Positions 47,317 through 56,061 of a stretch of 64,000 nucleotides of DNA are shown here, piece after piece. Under the pieces are notes generated by a model. It was not told the origin of the DNA and did no database searches. It saw only the letters and a program-made list of their open reading frames with translations. How positions within the stretch are numbered: position 1 is the stretch's first letter; each line of letters opens with the position of its first letter. The stretch is from Planctomycetaceae bacterium (lineage in GTDB: Bacteria; Planctomycetota; Planctomycetia; Pirellulales; Pirellulaceae): the NCBI GenBank assembly GCA_020638975.1, contig JACKHN010000003.1, forward strand, positions 310,001 to 374,000, written 5' to 3'. Position numbers and translations under genes: made by a program.

Positions 47317-48417
47317 ATGTCCTTGCCTCACCTTGGATGCTCCAAGGACGATCTCGATACACCGTCCCTGTGCGTTGATTTGGACGCGATCGAAGCCAAC
47401 ATCGCTTCTATGTCCGGTGCTTGCCGAGAACGTGGCATCGATTGGCGACCGCATTCCAAGTGTCATAAGTCGCCTTTGCTTGCCCAGAAGTTGCTCGCGG
47501 CGGGTGCCATTGGCGTTACGTGTGCCAAGCTAGGTGAAGCCGAGGTCATGGCTCAGGGCGGCGTCACGGATACGTTGATCGCCAATCTGATTGTTGGTCC
47601 CAAGAAAGTCGCTCGATTGGTCGAGTTGCGGCGCATCGCCGATCCTGTCGTCTGTGTCGACCATCTTGATCAGGCCACGGCATTCAGCAAAGCGATGTCC
47701 GAGGCTGGCCTTTCACTGCGTGTGATTGCCGAAGTTGACATTGGGTTGGGACGCGTGGGCGTTGCACCAGGGAAGCCGGCGGTTGAACTAGCGCGCCAAG
47801 TTCATGAACTGCCGGGACTCACGCTGGCCGGCATCATGGGATACGAGGGCCACTTGCTCACACTCGAAGATGGTGACGAGAAAGCGGCGAAGATCCTCGC
47901 GGCTTTGAAGATACTTACGGACACGGCGGACCAGATTCGTGAAGCCGGATTACCATGCAGCATCGTTTCTTGCGGTGGCACGGGTTCGTTCAAGTACTCG
48001 GTCGGCGCGCCGGGCATCACCGAAATGCAAGCTGGCGGTGGAATGTTCATGGACGCGTTCTATCGCTATGGTTGCCATATCTCGGATTGGAAGTACGCAC
48101 TGACGGTCCTCACCACCATTGTCAGTCGCCCTGCCCCAGATCGGGCCATCATCGACGCCGGTCGTAAGACGATGGATGGCTGGGTCCATAAGCCGCTGGT
48201 CTTCGAGCGCGATGACATCCATGTGCAATCGCTGTCTGCTGAGCACGGTGCGTTAAAGCTCGATCCGACGGCGCAACACCTCAAGATTGGCGACCGACTG
48301 GAAATCATCCCCGGCTACAGCGACTTAACTTGCGTCTTGCACGACAACTTTCTAGGCTTCCGAGGCGACACGCTTGAAGTCATCTGGCCGTTAGAAGGAC
48401 GCGGTCGCCTTCAGTAA
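47317..48417 (+). CDS. D-threonine-aldolase-like PLP enzyme (DSD1 family), YSD variant
   Basis: 366 residues. Alanine-racemase-type N-terminal barrel beginning LDTPSLCVDLDAIEANIA, with the PLP lysine region WRPHSKCHKS near residue 45-54 and SCGGTGSFKYS near 220. The C-terminal domain (about 250-366) ends PGYSDLTCVLHDNF. In classical D-threonine aldolases the corresponding position carries a metal-binding His-x-Cys; here it reads Tyr-Ser-Asp, with the downstream HD intact, a variant seen in a planctomycete-type subfamily as I recall. It probably acts on a D- or beta-hydroxy amino acid. Same strand as its paralog at 49679, with an MBL-fold gene between them. Confidence 0.85.
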   Translation: MSLPHLGCSKDDLDTPSLCVDLDAIEANIASMSGACRERGIDWRPHSKCHKSPLLAQKLLAAGAIGVTCAKLGEAEVMAQGGVTDTLIANLIVGPKKVARLVELRRIADPVVCVDHLDQATAFSKAMSEAGLSLRVIAEVDIGLGRVGVAPGKPAVELARQVHELPGLTLAGIMGYEGHLLTLEDGDEKAAKILAALKILTDTADQIREAGLPCSIVSCGGTGSFKYSVGAPGITEMQAGGGMFMDAFYRYGCHISDWKYALTVLTTIVSRPAPDRAIIDAGRKTMDGWVHKPLVFERDDIHVQSLSAEHGALKLDPTAQHLKIGDRLEIIPGYSDLTCVLHDNFLGFRGDTLEVIWPLEGRGRLQ

Positions 48418-48514
48418 CCATTCCGCTTCGTATCGTTGAAATGTCGCTGTGATTCCCGGATACTGTTGAAGCGTCGTACGTCCACTCAATTTTCCGCTTA
48501 AGAGATCCACAACG

Positions 48515-49552
48515 ATGAAACGGACTATCGCACTGTTGCTGCTGCTGTCGCCTACTCTTTCCCGTGCCGGTTCCAACGATGGTCGATTCGACATCTATTG
48601 GATCGATGTCGAAGGCGGTGCCGCTACGCTGATGGTCACTCCGACGAACGAATCCATCCTAATCGACACGGGCAACCCCGGATTGCGTGATCCCAATCGC
48701 ATCGCACATGTCGCCACCAAGGTTGCTGGGCTGCAACGAATCGATCATCTGATTACCACTCACTACCATCGCGATCATCACGGTGGTGCCTCGACACTCG
48801 CAACCTTGTTGCCAATTGGAACGGTTTACGACAACGGCGTGTTCGAAGGCATGCCCGATGATCCGGGCAAAGACTACTTCGAGTTCAAAGCAGGCAACCG
48901 CGTCGTTATCAATCCTGGCGACTCGATTCCGATGCGCCAAGTTGCCGATGGACAACCCATAAAAATAAGTTGCGTTGCCACGCGAAAGACCTTCGCGACG
49001 GAGTCGCTCGTCGCTGATGCCACAACGAACGAAGAAGCCTGTGCCTCGCATCGCCCCAAAGATCGCGACGGTTCGGATAACGCCAACAGCGTAGCCAGCG
49101 TGATCGAATTCGGTGCGTTTCGATTCTACGACGCGGGCGATCTGACCTGGAACCAAGAGATGCGGTTGGTCTGTCCGAAAAACCTCGTCGGTGAAGTCGA
49201 CGTCTATCAAGTTACTCATCATGGCCTCGACACCAGCAATAATCCTGTGGTACTCGAGACCATCAAGCCCCGAGTCGCGATCATGAACAACGGACATACC
49301 AAGGGTTGTCTGCCGGAAGTGTTCGCGAATCTGCAAGCGACGAAATCGCTACAAGCGATCTACCAGGTCCACAAAAATCTGCGACCCGACGGCAGCGTCA
49401 ACAACGTTTCCGATGAATTCATCGCCAATCACAAAGCCGCCGACGAGTGCGATGGAAACTATATCAAGCTGTCCGTCGCTCCCGACAGCAAGTCGTACAC
49501 CGTTTCCATCCCCGCCAGCGGTCACGAAAAGACGTATCAAACAAAGCCCTAA
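48515..49552 (+). CDS. Secreted metallo-beta-lactamase-fold hydrolase
   Basis: 345 residues with a short signal peptide (IALLLLLSPTLSRAG). The metal-binding motif THYHRDHHGGAS lies near residue 80, DAGD near 208 and a His in VTHHGLDTSNNP near 232, as in ComEC-type MBL hydrolases. The sequence DIYWIDVEGGAATLMVTPTN is typical of this subgroup. It probably acts outside the cytoplasm on a phosphoester or similar substrate. Downstream of the first DSD1-type gene by 97 bp. No operon partner is clear. Confidence 0.85.
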   Translation: MKRTIALLLLLSPTLSRAGSNDGRFDIYWIDVEGGAATLMVTPTNESILIDTGNPGLRDPNRIAHVATKVAGLQRIDHLITTHYHRDHHGGASTLATLLPIGTVYDNGVFEGMPDDPGKDYFEFKAGNRVVINPGDSIPMRQVADGQPIKISCVATRKTFATESLVADATTNEEACASHRPKDRDGSDNANSVASVIEFGAFRFYDAGDLTWNQEMRLVCPKNLVGEVDVYQVTHHGLDTSNNPVVLETIKPRVAIMNNGHTKGCLPEVFANLQATKSLQAIYQVHKNLRPDGSVNNVSDEFIANHKAADECDGNYIKLSVAPDSKSYTVSIPASGHEKTYQTKP

Positions 49553-49571
49553 GGACCGCTTCTTCTTTTGC

Positions 49572-49625
49572 GTAGGGTCCGCTGTGCGGACCTCAGGGAT
49601 TCCTAGTCCGCACTGCGGACCCTAC
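49572..49625. repeat. Imperfect palindrome related to the 29348 element
   Basis: Arms 49572-49591 and 49606-49625 (gtagggtccgctgtgcggac and its complement with one mismatch) enclose a 14-base spacer. The arm sequence is nearly the same as that of the perfect palindrome at 29371-29412. It lies between the MBL-fold and second DSD1-type genes. Confidence 0.8.
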
Positions 49626-49678
49626 TCTTTAAATGCCGAACATATTTCTGACTTATTCCTAAGCTTGACGAGTAAATC

Positions 49679-50794
49679 ATGGAAGAATGCTACGCGATTC
49701 AGGACACATCCGAGATCATCACGCCGGCGATCGTCGTCTTTCGTGAAGTCCTCGAATCGAACGTCGCCAAGATGATTGAGATCGCAAGCGACGTCTCGCG
49801 ACTTCGGCCTCATTGCAAGACGCACAAGATGCGAGAGATCGTCGAGTTGCAAGTTGCCAGCGGCGTGACGAAGCACAAAGCCGCCACGTTCGCGGAAGCC
49901 GAGATGCTGGCCGACGCTGGCGTACGTGATGTTTTCCTGGCTTACAATCTCGTCGGACCCAATATTGCGCGTGCCGTTAGGTTCCGTCAAGCATTTCCCG
50001 AAGTCGTGTTGTCGGTAACGGCTGACCACCTTGGTCCAATTCAGGCGTTAAGCGACGCGATGTCTCGTGCTGGAACGACGATCGAAGTGTTATTGGATCT
50101 CGACACGGGACAACATCGCACTGGCGTCGAAGTCGGTGAGCATGCGATCGAGCTATACAAAGCAATCGTCGATGCGAAGGGGCTGGTTCCGGGCGGATTA
50201 CATCTGTACGACGGCCAGAATCATCAGACGGACGTGAGCGAGCGGCGCCAAGCGGTGATGGCCTGTTGGGATCAGGCAGCTGGCTTACGAGACCAGTTGG
50301 CGGCCAACGGTTGGCCGGTGCCTCGCATCGTTGCGGGCGGCACGGGGCAGTTCCCGATTTATGCCACAATCGACGATCCGGCGATTGAATTGAGTCCTGG
50401 CACCTGCGTGTTCCACGATGTCGGGTACGGACAGATGTTTCCGGATCTTGACTTCCAAGCGGCGGCATTGCTTCTCACTCGTGTGATTAGCCGTCCCACC
50501 AGCGACCGCGTCACGTTCGATCTCGGCTACAAGGCCGTCGCCTCCGATCCACCTGCCGATCGCAGAGTGATCTTCCCAGACATTCCAGATGCAAAACTCG
50601 TCTTGCAAAACGAAGAGCATCTGGTCGTTCAAACCGCTGATGCGGAGAAGTATCAGCCAGGTGACGAGTTATTCGCTATACCACGGCACACTTGTCCGAC
50701 TTCGGCGTTACACAAACAAGTCTTCGTCGTTTCGCACGGGAAGCTCGTCGAACGTTGGAATGTGGTCGCCCGAGATCGCTGGCTAACGATTTAA
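49679..50794 (+). CDS. D-threonine-aldolase-like PLP enzyme (DSD1 family), canonical metal site
   Basis: 371 residues. N-terminal barrel with the PLP lysine region RLRPHCKTHKMREI near residue 42-52, IVAGGTGQFPIYATI near 220, and a C-terminal metal site PRHTCPTSALHKQVFV near 340, where His-x-Cys is conserved. The family includes D-threonine aldolase and D-serine dehydratase (both PLP plus divalent metal). Which reaction is catalysed here cannot be told from sequence. It differs from the paralog at 47317 in the metal motif. No same-strand gene follows closely. Confidence 0.88.
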   Translation: MEECYAIQDTSEIITPAIVVFREVLESNVAKMIEIASDVSRLRPHCKTHKMREIVELQVASGVTKHKAATFAEAEMLADAGVRDVFLAYNLVGPNIARAVRFRQAFPEVVLSVTADHLGPIQALSDAMSRAGTTIEVLLDLDTGQHRTGVEVGEHAIELYKAIVDAKGLVPGGLHLYDGQNHQTDVSERRQAVMACWDQAAGLRDQLAANGWPVPRIVAGGTGQFPIYATIDDPAIELSPGTCVFHDVGYGQMFPDLDFQAAALLLTRVISRPTSDRVTFDLGYKAVASDPPADRRVIFPDIPDAKLVLQNEEHLVVQTADAEKYQPGDELFAIPRHTCPTSALHKQVFVVSHGKLVERWNVVARDRWLTI

Positions 50795-51060
50795 TCGCGA
50801 ATGCCGTCGGTCGCCACAAATCTCGTATCCTCAGATTGACTTCTAATCGAGTCTGTTTGATGGCGCTATCGCATTAGGCGCGTAATGCGAGGCGGCCAGG
50901 GAGAATCCCGGCCTCGTCGCAACGTGTTTCCGCATCATGGTTTAGGTCACGAGATGGTTTGCGACTCCAACCGATTGGCGCGGAGATTGCGTTTGTCTTG
51001 AGTCAGTTGCCACAACAACTTTCAACAGCCAACACTCATCTAGCAGCGGGAGACTTCGCC

Positions 51061-51657
51061 ATGACACTTGCAAAAACGATCGTACTGGCCATCCTTGCTC
51101 TGGCAACGCTGGCGTTCACGGCCATCTCGGCCAAAGCGGATACCTACGACCACATTGATAGTCTCGCAGTCCAACTGCAATCGCAGTCCCGCGAACTCAT
51201 CAAGGAGTTCGCCCAGCACTACCGACACAAGCCGGGCTACGCTCACCTGCATTCGGATGCAGTGCAGTTGTATCGATCGGCCGCTCATATTCACTTGATC
51301 GCGCACCAACACGGAAGCATCCATCACCTGCGCAGCGACCTGCAGCAAATGGATGAGCAGTTTCATCACTTGGAAGACGTGCTCCGACAAACCGATCAAT
51401 CCTTCGGCGGGCATACGCATGGTGCGGCTTATCACGTTTTCGAGTTGATGCACGAGGTCGAGGACGCACTCCATCACCTAAAACGTGATATCGATTCGCT
51501 CGACAACGCCGCACATCAAGCCAGCAGACATCACGTAAGCGGATACGGGCGACGCGTTCAACCCAGTCTTCCGAACTACTCTTGGAATGGGTACGGCAGA
51601 GGCGGAAATGGCGTGTCGATCAACAGTGGAAGATGGACTTTCCGCTTCGGGTATTAA
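51061..51657 (+). CDS. His-rich secreted hypothetical protein
   Basis: 198 residues. Signal peptide TLAKTIVLAILALATLAFTA, cleavage near ISAKA. The mature part is alpha-helical and rich in His (motifs AHIHLIAHQHGSIHHL, EQFHHLEDVL, GGHTHGAAYHV, DALHHLKRD), about one residue in eight by eye. The C-terminal 45 residues are Gly/Arg/Tyr-rich. GGGAG lies 10 bases before the ATG. His spacing suggests metal binding, but no known family is recognised. The gene ends at a strong hairpin (51684-51713). It may be an envelope metal buffer (inference). Confidence 0.7.
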   Translation: MTLAKTIVLAILALATLAFTAISAKADTYDHIDSLAVQLQSQSRELIKEFAQHYRHKPGYAHLHSDAVQLYRSAAHIHLIAHQHGSIHHLRSDLQQMDEQFHHLEDVLRQTDQSFGGHTHGAAYHVFELMHEVEDALHHLKRDIDSLDNAAHQASRHHVSGYGRRVQPSLPNYSWNGYGRGGNGVSINSGRWTFRFGY

Positions 51658-51683
51658 TTAGCGACCGCCGACTTTGACCAAAC

Positions 51684-51713
51684 AGGGACGCTCGATCTTC
51701 GAGCGTCCCTTTG
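51684..51713. terminator. Intrinsic terminator between convergent genes
   Basis: A perfect 12-bp stem (agggacgctcga/tcgagcgtccct, 51684-51695 and 51699-51710) with a three-base loop, followed by TTTGTGTTT. It lies 27 bp after the His-rich gene and 28 bp before the stop of the convergent M1 peptidase gene, so it may serve both. Confidence 0.9.
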
Positions 51714-51740
51714 TGTTTCAAGACCAAGCATGTTGTACAA

Positions 51741-54278
51741 CTACTTCGCGGACTCCAACTTCTTAAGCCGTTCTTCCAACGCACGGTTCTGCTTCTGAAG
51801 TGCTTCCAGTTGCTTCTGAAGTTGCTCCACGCCTTTACTCTTCTCTCGCAGCTTCTCGACGGCATCATCGATGGATCGAATCATGCCGGGAGTCTCTTGC
51901 TCTGGACGCTTCGCCAGCAGAATCTCGATTGCTCCGGGATCGCCAACCTCGACGATTGCTTCAATGGCTTTACGTCTTACCGTTGTGCGGTCGTTGTCGA
52001 GTTGTTCATGCAGTTGCTTGATGACATTCGCATCGTCAGGTTTGAGTCTGGCGAGTCCGCCGATCAGCGCAACGCGCCGCTCGGGCGAGATGTCCCCGCC
52101 GAGTAACTGTGAGATCTTCGCGCTAGCTTCTGCGCTCTTCAGCTTGACAAGACCGCCGATCGCGGCTTTCACGACCTCCTGTCGATGGCTAACGATGTTA
52201 AGTGCCGCCAAGTGTTCCGCTTCGCAGTTGTCGTGATCGACTTTCTCTAAGGCTTGGAGCGCCTCGGAAACGGCATAATAGGATTGATCTTTGGCAATCA
52301 CGGCTCGCAAGGTGTCGTTCGTCGTGGCATGTTTGAAGTTGCCGAGTGATTTGATGGCCTCACGACGGACGAAGGACTTGGCATCCGACTTGGCAACGGC
52401 AATCAGAGCCGCTCTTGCTTTGTCACCTTTGAACTTGCCTAACGATGTCGCTGCGGTCTGCCTCACGGCCCAGAAACTGTCGTTCCGCAGTGCCTTGTCG
52501 AGTTCAGCGATCGTATCTTCGTCCTCGTTGTACTCGGCAAGTGCTTCCGCGGCCCGCACGCGACACATCATGTGTGTGTCGTGTGCGAGTTGGTCAAACA
52601 GTTCTTCTTTGCTTTTGGTGAACTTCAGCGTCTTCAACAGCCAATCCTTCGGGTCGAAACAGACCCGCGTCGGACGCTTGTCGCTTTGAAAATGAAACGT
52701 CTCTTCGGCCTTTGATATTTCCACGCGATGGATTTTAACTTCGATGCCGCTTGCTACTTCGATATCAACGGGCATACGGAACAGTGGTGTCGTGGCGTCG
52801 ACCTTCTGAGTTTGCTTCACCGTAACGCGCGCCATTTTCGTTGCCTCGTCCCACTGCCAGTCGACTTGGAAGTCGGGATGTCCGCCGTGGTACAGCCATT
52901 GATCGAAGAACCAATTCAGTCCTTGGCCGGTGACCTCTTCGATCGCAATGCGAAAATCTGCCGTTTCGACGGTACGGTGCATGTTGCGAGTCGTATAGTG
53001 ATGAATCGACTTCCAGAACAATTCGTCGCCCAAAACGAATCGCAGCATGTGCAACACGCGTCCGCCCTTGGGATACGCATGTCCGTCGAACACGTTATCG
53101 GGACTGCTGTATTGGTAGTTGACGATCGAGCGACGGTATCGCTTGTCTTCCTTCTTGTATTCTTCCGCTTCCTCATGCCGCGTCCAAGTCGCCTCATCCC
53201 AGCCGAAGTCTTCCTCGTTCCACAGCGTGGCAAAGTAAGTCGCAAAGCTCTCATTCAGCCAGATCTCGCCCCAATCCTTGCATGTCAGCAAATCGCCGTA
53301 CCATTGATGAATTAGTTCATGCGCGACGAGATTGTCGCTCGATACGTCGAGATGGGCACGGTCGTCGTGCAGCGTGTGCATGTTCAAGGTCGTGGCCGAC
53401 GTATGCTCCATGCCGCCCCAGCCATATTCGTCGACGCAGATCTGCGTGTACTTGGGCCACGGATACTTCACGCCGATCTTCCGAGAGAAAAACTCCATCA
53501 TGGCAGGCGTCTTCTCGAATGATCGTGCTGCGGAAGCCAGTTGTCCTTTCGGCACGTACGAGATCACTGGAATTCCGTTCCATTGCTGTTCATAGGCATC
53601 GAACTCGCCCGCAACCACGGAGAATAAATAGGGCACGTGCGATTTGGCCTGATGCCAATGCCAGGTTTGCGTCCCATCGGCGTTGAGTTTCTTCGATTCG
53701 AGCGTGCCATTCGACAGCACGAAATACTCCTTGGGAGCCGTGGCAATGATCTCGCTGGTCAAGCGGTCGGTGGGCGAATCGATGCAGGGAAACCAATAGT
53801 GTGCAAACTCCGGTTCGCTTTGCGTCCACACCATTCGTGGCTGGTTCTTTTCGCTCTCGTCCGGAAGCACAAAGTGCAAACCATGCTTGGGCTTGGTAAC
53901 CACGTAGTCGACTACCAAAGTAACCGCCTCGCCCACTCGGGCCTCGCGATCGAGTTGGATGATCAACTGCTGCGGCTTTGTCTCGTGCTTGAGTACCGTA
54001 CCTTCGCGTGTCACACGCGTAATCTTCATGTCGGCGGCATCCAGCGTGATCTCCTTGGTTGTCTTGAATGGAGTCAGCGTGATAGTAGCTCGCCCATCGG
54101 CCTGTTGCTTCTCCCAATCGAAGCGAAGGTCCAGTCGAATGTGCTGCTGGTCGATGTCGCGAGTCCTGACGGAGCGTGGTGCATGCGTGAACGGCCCGCG
54201 ACGGTCCTGGGCGTCGACAAGGGAAGATAAAGCACTCAGAACGGCAACAGCACAGCAGACACTTCGAGGATTCATCAT
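51741..54278 (-). CDS. M1-family zinc aminopeptidase with HEAT repeats
   Basis: 845 residues from ATG 54278, chosen because the signal peptide (SVCCAVAVLSALSSLVDA) follows directly; an upstream in-frame start at 54323 exists. The catalytic module (about 40-470) has the exopeptidase motif GGMEHTSA and the zinc site HELIHQW with the distant Glu in WLNESFATYF, plus Tyr-type SPDNVFDGHAYPKGG. The C-terminal part (about 560-800) consists of HEAT-like repeats (VRRKAIEAIVEVGD) and ends in a coiled coil (LQKQLEALQKQNRALEERL). Probably secreted, processing N-terminal residues of peptides; the repeats may mediate protein contacts. Monocistronic. Confidence 0.9.
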   Translation of the reverse strand: MMNPRSVCCAVAVLSALSSLVDAQDRRGPFTHAPRSVRTRDIDQQHIRLDLRFDWEKQQADGRATITLTPFKTTKEITLDAADMKITRVTREGTVLKHETKPQQLIIQLDREARVGEAVTLVVDYVVTKPKHGLHFVLPDESEKNQPRMVWTQSEPEFAHYWFPCIDSPTDRLTSEIIATAPKEYFVLSNGTLESKKLNADGTQTWHWHQAKSHVPYLFSVVAGEFDAYEQQWNGIPVISYVPKGQLASAARSFEKTPAMMEFFSRKIGVKYPWPKYTQICVDEYGWGGMEHTSATTLNMHTLHDDRAHLDVSSDNLVAHELIHQWYGDLLTCKDWGEIWLNESFATYFATLWNEEDFGWDEATWTRHEEAEEYKKEDKRYRRSIVNYQYSSPDNVFDGHAYPKGGRVLHMLRFVLGDELFWKSIHHYTTRNMHRTVETADFRIAIEEVTGQGLNWFFDQWLYHGGHPDFQVDWQWDEATKMARVTVKQTQKVDATTPLFRMPVDIEVASGIEVKIHRVEISKAEETFHFQSDKRPTRVCFDPKDWLLKTLKFTKSKEELFDQLAHDTHMMCRVRAAEALAEYNEDEDTIAELDKALRNDSFWAVRQTAATSLGKFKGDKARAALIAVAKSDAKSFVRREAIKSLGNFKHATTNDTLRAVIAKDQSYYAVSEALQALEKVDHDNCEAEHLAALNIVSHRQEVVKAAIGGLVKLKSAEASAKISQLLGGDISPERRVALIGGLARLKPDDANVIKQLHEQLDNDRTTVRRKAIEAIVEVGDPGAIEILLAKRPEQETPGMIRSIDDAVEKLREKSKGVEQLQKQLEALQKQNRALEERLKKLESAK

Positions 54279-54373
54279 CGGTGCGGACCTTGGTGAAGGA
54301 CTGGACAGGGATTCGAGTGTCACTAAGGATACTCGAAGTCCGCACGAGGTTCGAACGGTCTCTTAGATAGGTC

Positions 54374-54465
54374 GTGGTACAGTTTGCCGTAAGTCGGGCA
54401 CTCCTGCCCGACAAACGACGGCCAAGAGTGGCCATCCTACTTTCAAGAATCGCAACCTGTACCAC
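54374..54465. repeat. Short mobile-looking repeat (MITE-like), copy 1
   Basis: 92 bp bounded by 8-bp inverted repeats gtggtaca/tgtaccac. It contains an internal hairpin gtcgggca...tgcccgac and a second one ggcca...tggcc. A second copy in inverted orientation lies at 59938-60031. No coding capacity. Confidence 0.75.
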
Positions 54466-54470
54466 TCCGC

Positions 54471-55415
54471 TTAGATATTCACCTGATGCAGCAATGCTTC
54501 TCCTCGAAGTCCTCGAAAGAGGTTTTCGACGGAGATCTCTGCCATTTTCTGCCGAGTCTGCTCGGTGGCACTGCCAAGATGTGGCGCGATTGTGAGGTTG
54601 GGCATCGTGAGGAGTGGATGGTTTCGAGGCAGTGGTTCCGGATCGGTTACGTCGAGTCCGGCGGCATAGATCTGCCGAGTCTGCAACGCCTCGGTCAACG
54701 CCACGGTGTCAACGACCGGCCCGCGGGCGATGTTGATCAAAATCGAAGTGGGCTTCATCTTGGCGAACTCATTCGCGCCGATCAGACCTCGCGTTTCATC
54801 CGTCAGCGGTACGGTGAGCACGACGTAGTCGGACGCCCGCAACAAGTCGTCGAAGCTGACATAGCGAGCGCCGAGCGATTTTTCGGCGGTCGGCTTGCGG
54901 TGGCGGTTGTGATACAGCACCTGCATATCGAAGCCGCTCGCTCGTTTCGCGATCTGCTCACCGATTCGTCCCATCCCGACAATGCCGATTGTCGAGCCAT
55001 GTACCTCGCGCCCCAACATGTAGCCGGGATCGTACGTAGTGAACTCGTCGCTGCGTGCATAACGATCGCCTTCGATTAGTCTTCTTGCCGTTGCCAGCAA
55101 CAACGTGAATCCCATATCCGCCGTCGCGCCGTCGAGAATTCCTGGTGTGTTTCCTACGGGGATTCCTCTCGCTGCCGCATCGCGAACGTGGATGTGATCG
55201 ACGCCCACGCCGTAGTTGCTAATCACCTTCACGCCTGGCAAGCGATCCAACATCTCGCCGTTTAGGTGTGGGTGCCCATAGGTATAAATGCCATCAACCG
55301 TTTCGTTGCTTCCGTTGATGGCCACGGACCAAGGCAACACCTCGACCCGATCATCGAACAGGTCCAACACGGTCTGACCAAGTGGGCCGTCGGCAACAAC
55401 TCTCGCTTTGCTCAC
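54471..55415 (-). CDS. D-2-hydroxyacid dehydrogenase
   Basis: 314 residues. NAD-binding motif GIVGMGRIGEQ near residue 142, catalytic Arg in NIARGPVVD near 230, Glu in DPEPLP near 262 and His in IAPHLGS near 280, in the usual order of the SerA/formate dehydrogenase-like family. Starts with GTG at 55415, overlapping the stop of spoVG by four bases. It is the last gene of the ispE-spoVG-dehydrogenase operon. Substrate not predictable (glyoxylate/hydroxypyruvate reductase-like is the closest description). Confidence 0.88.
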   Translation of the reverse strand: MSKARVVADGPLGQTVLDLFDDRVEVLPWSVAINGSNETVDGIYTYGHPHLNGEMLDRLPGVKVISNYGVGVDHIHVRDAAARGIPVGNTPGILDGATADMGFTLLLATARRLIEGDRYARSDEFTTYDPGYMLGREVHGSTIGIVGMGRIGEQIAKRASGFDMQVLYHNRHRKPTAEKSLGARYVSFDDLLRASDYVVLTVPLTDETRGLIGANEFAKMKPTSILINIARGPVVDTVALTEALQTRQIYAAGLDVTDPEPLPRNHPLLTMPNLTIAPHLGSATEQTRQKMAEISVENLFRGLRGEALLHQVNI

Positions 55416-56050
55416 TCGTCTAAGATCCCCGCACCAAAGCCCGATCGTTTCGATTGCGTTCCACTATGAGGTGTCGAACCTTGCTGAGACGCACTTTGGC
55501 GAGGGGCTTCGGAGTTGTTCGGGGAATGAGGCGGTCGCGGTCCGGTTTGGCTGGGCTGAGAGTCGATCCTCGGTTTCGCGGCTGGTTCCGCTTTCGCGAC
55601 CGTAATGTCCTCGAAGTCGCTGCCCACAAACACGTCGTCGTAATCGTCTTCATATCGCGACACGTAATCCGGTCGCTGTGAAAGCTCCCGCTCCCTGCGA
55701 TACTCTTCGACGACTCGATTCTGAATCATCTCGCGACACGTCGAGTTAATAGGATGAGCGATATCGGCATAGAGTTTGGCACGACCGCCATCATCTCGTG
55801 GTCCCTGTTCGCCGCTCATCTTGCCACCGCACTGATTGCAGTAGTTTGCGCGAATATGATTCTTCGATCGACAACGATTACAGTGAGTCGTCAGCTTGCG
55901 ACTGGGCATCGCCACGAAAGGGCCGTTGGTGCCTTCGATGATCTTCAAGTCTCGTACCACGAACGCGTCGTCGAAAGTGATCGAGCAAAAGGCCTGCAGT
56001 CGGTCGTCAGAGTCTTCCGTCAACTTGATGCGAACCTCGGTGATCTCCAT
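55412..56050 (-). CDS. spoVG: SpoVG with Cys4 zinc-ribbon insert
   Basis: 212 residues. The SpoVG core (MEITEVRIKLTEDSDDRLQA to DLKIIEGTNGPFVAMPSRK) is interrupted by CNRCRSKNHIRANYCNQCG (residues 58-76, a CxxC...CxxC zinc ribbon) and resumes with LYADIAHPINSTCREMIQ. A disordered Pro/Ser/Gln-rich tail of about 85 residues follows. Classical SpoVG is a nucleic-acid-binding regulator of about 90 residues; the insert is a planctomycete-type elaboration. Excellent ribosome binding site AAGGAG upstream of ATG 56050. Downstream of ispE by 11 bp, the same neighbourhood as in Firmicutes. Confidence 0.92.
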   Translation of the reverse strand: MEITEVRIKLTEDSDDRLQAFCSITFDDAFVVRDLKIIEGTNGPFVAMPSRKLTTHCNRCRSKNHIRANYCNQCGGKMSGEQGPRDDGGRAKLYADIAHPINSTCREMIQNRVVEEYRRERELSQRPDYVSRYEDDYDDVFVGSDFEDITVAKAEPAAKPRIDSQPSQTGPRPPHSPNNSEAPRQSASQQGSTPHSGTQSKRSGFGAGILDE

Positions 56051-56061
56051 GGAACTGCTCC

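Noticed and set aside
50880..50930. Imperfect hairpin after the second DSD1-type gene
   Set aside because: Mismatched stem and no T-tract; not enough to call a terminator.
53637..54230. Plus-strand frame of 197 codons antisense to the M1 peptidase gene
   Set aside because: It is a shadow of the peptidase frame; the peptidase has clear catalytic motifs on the minus strand.
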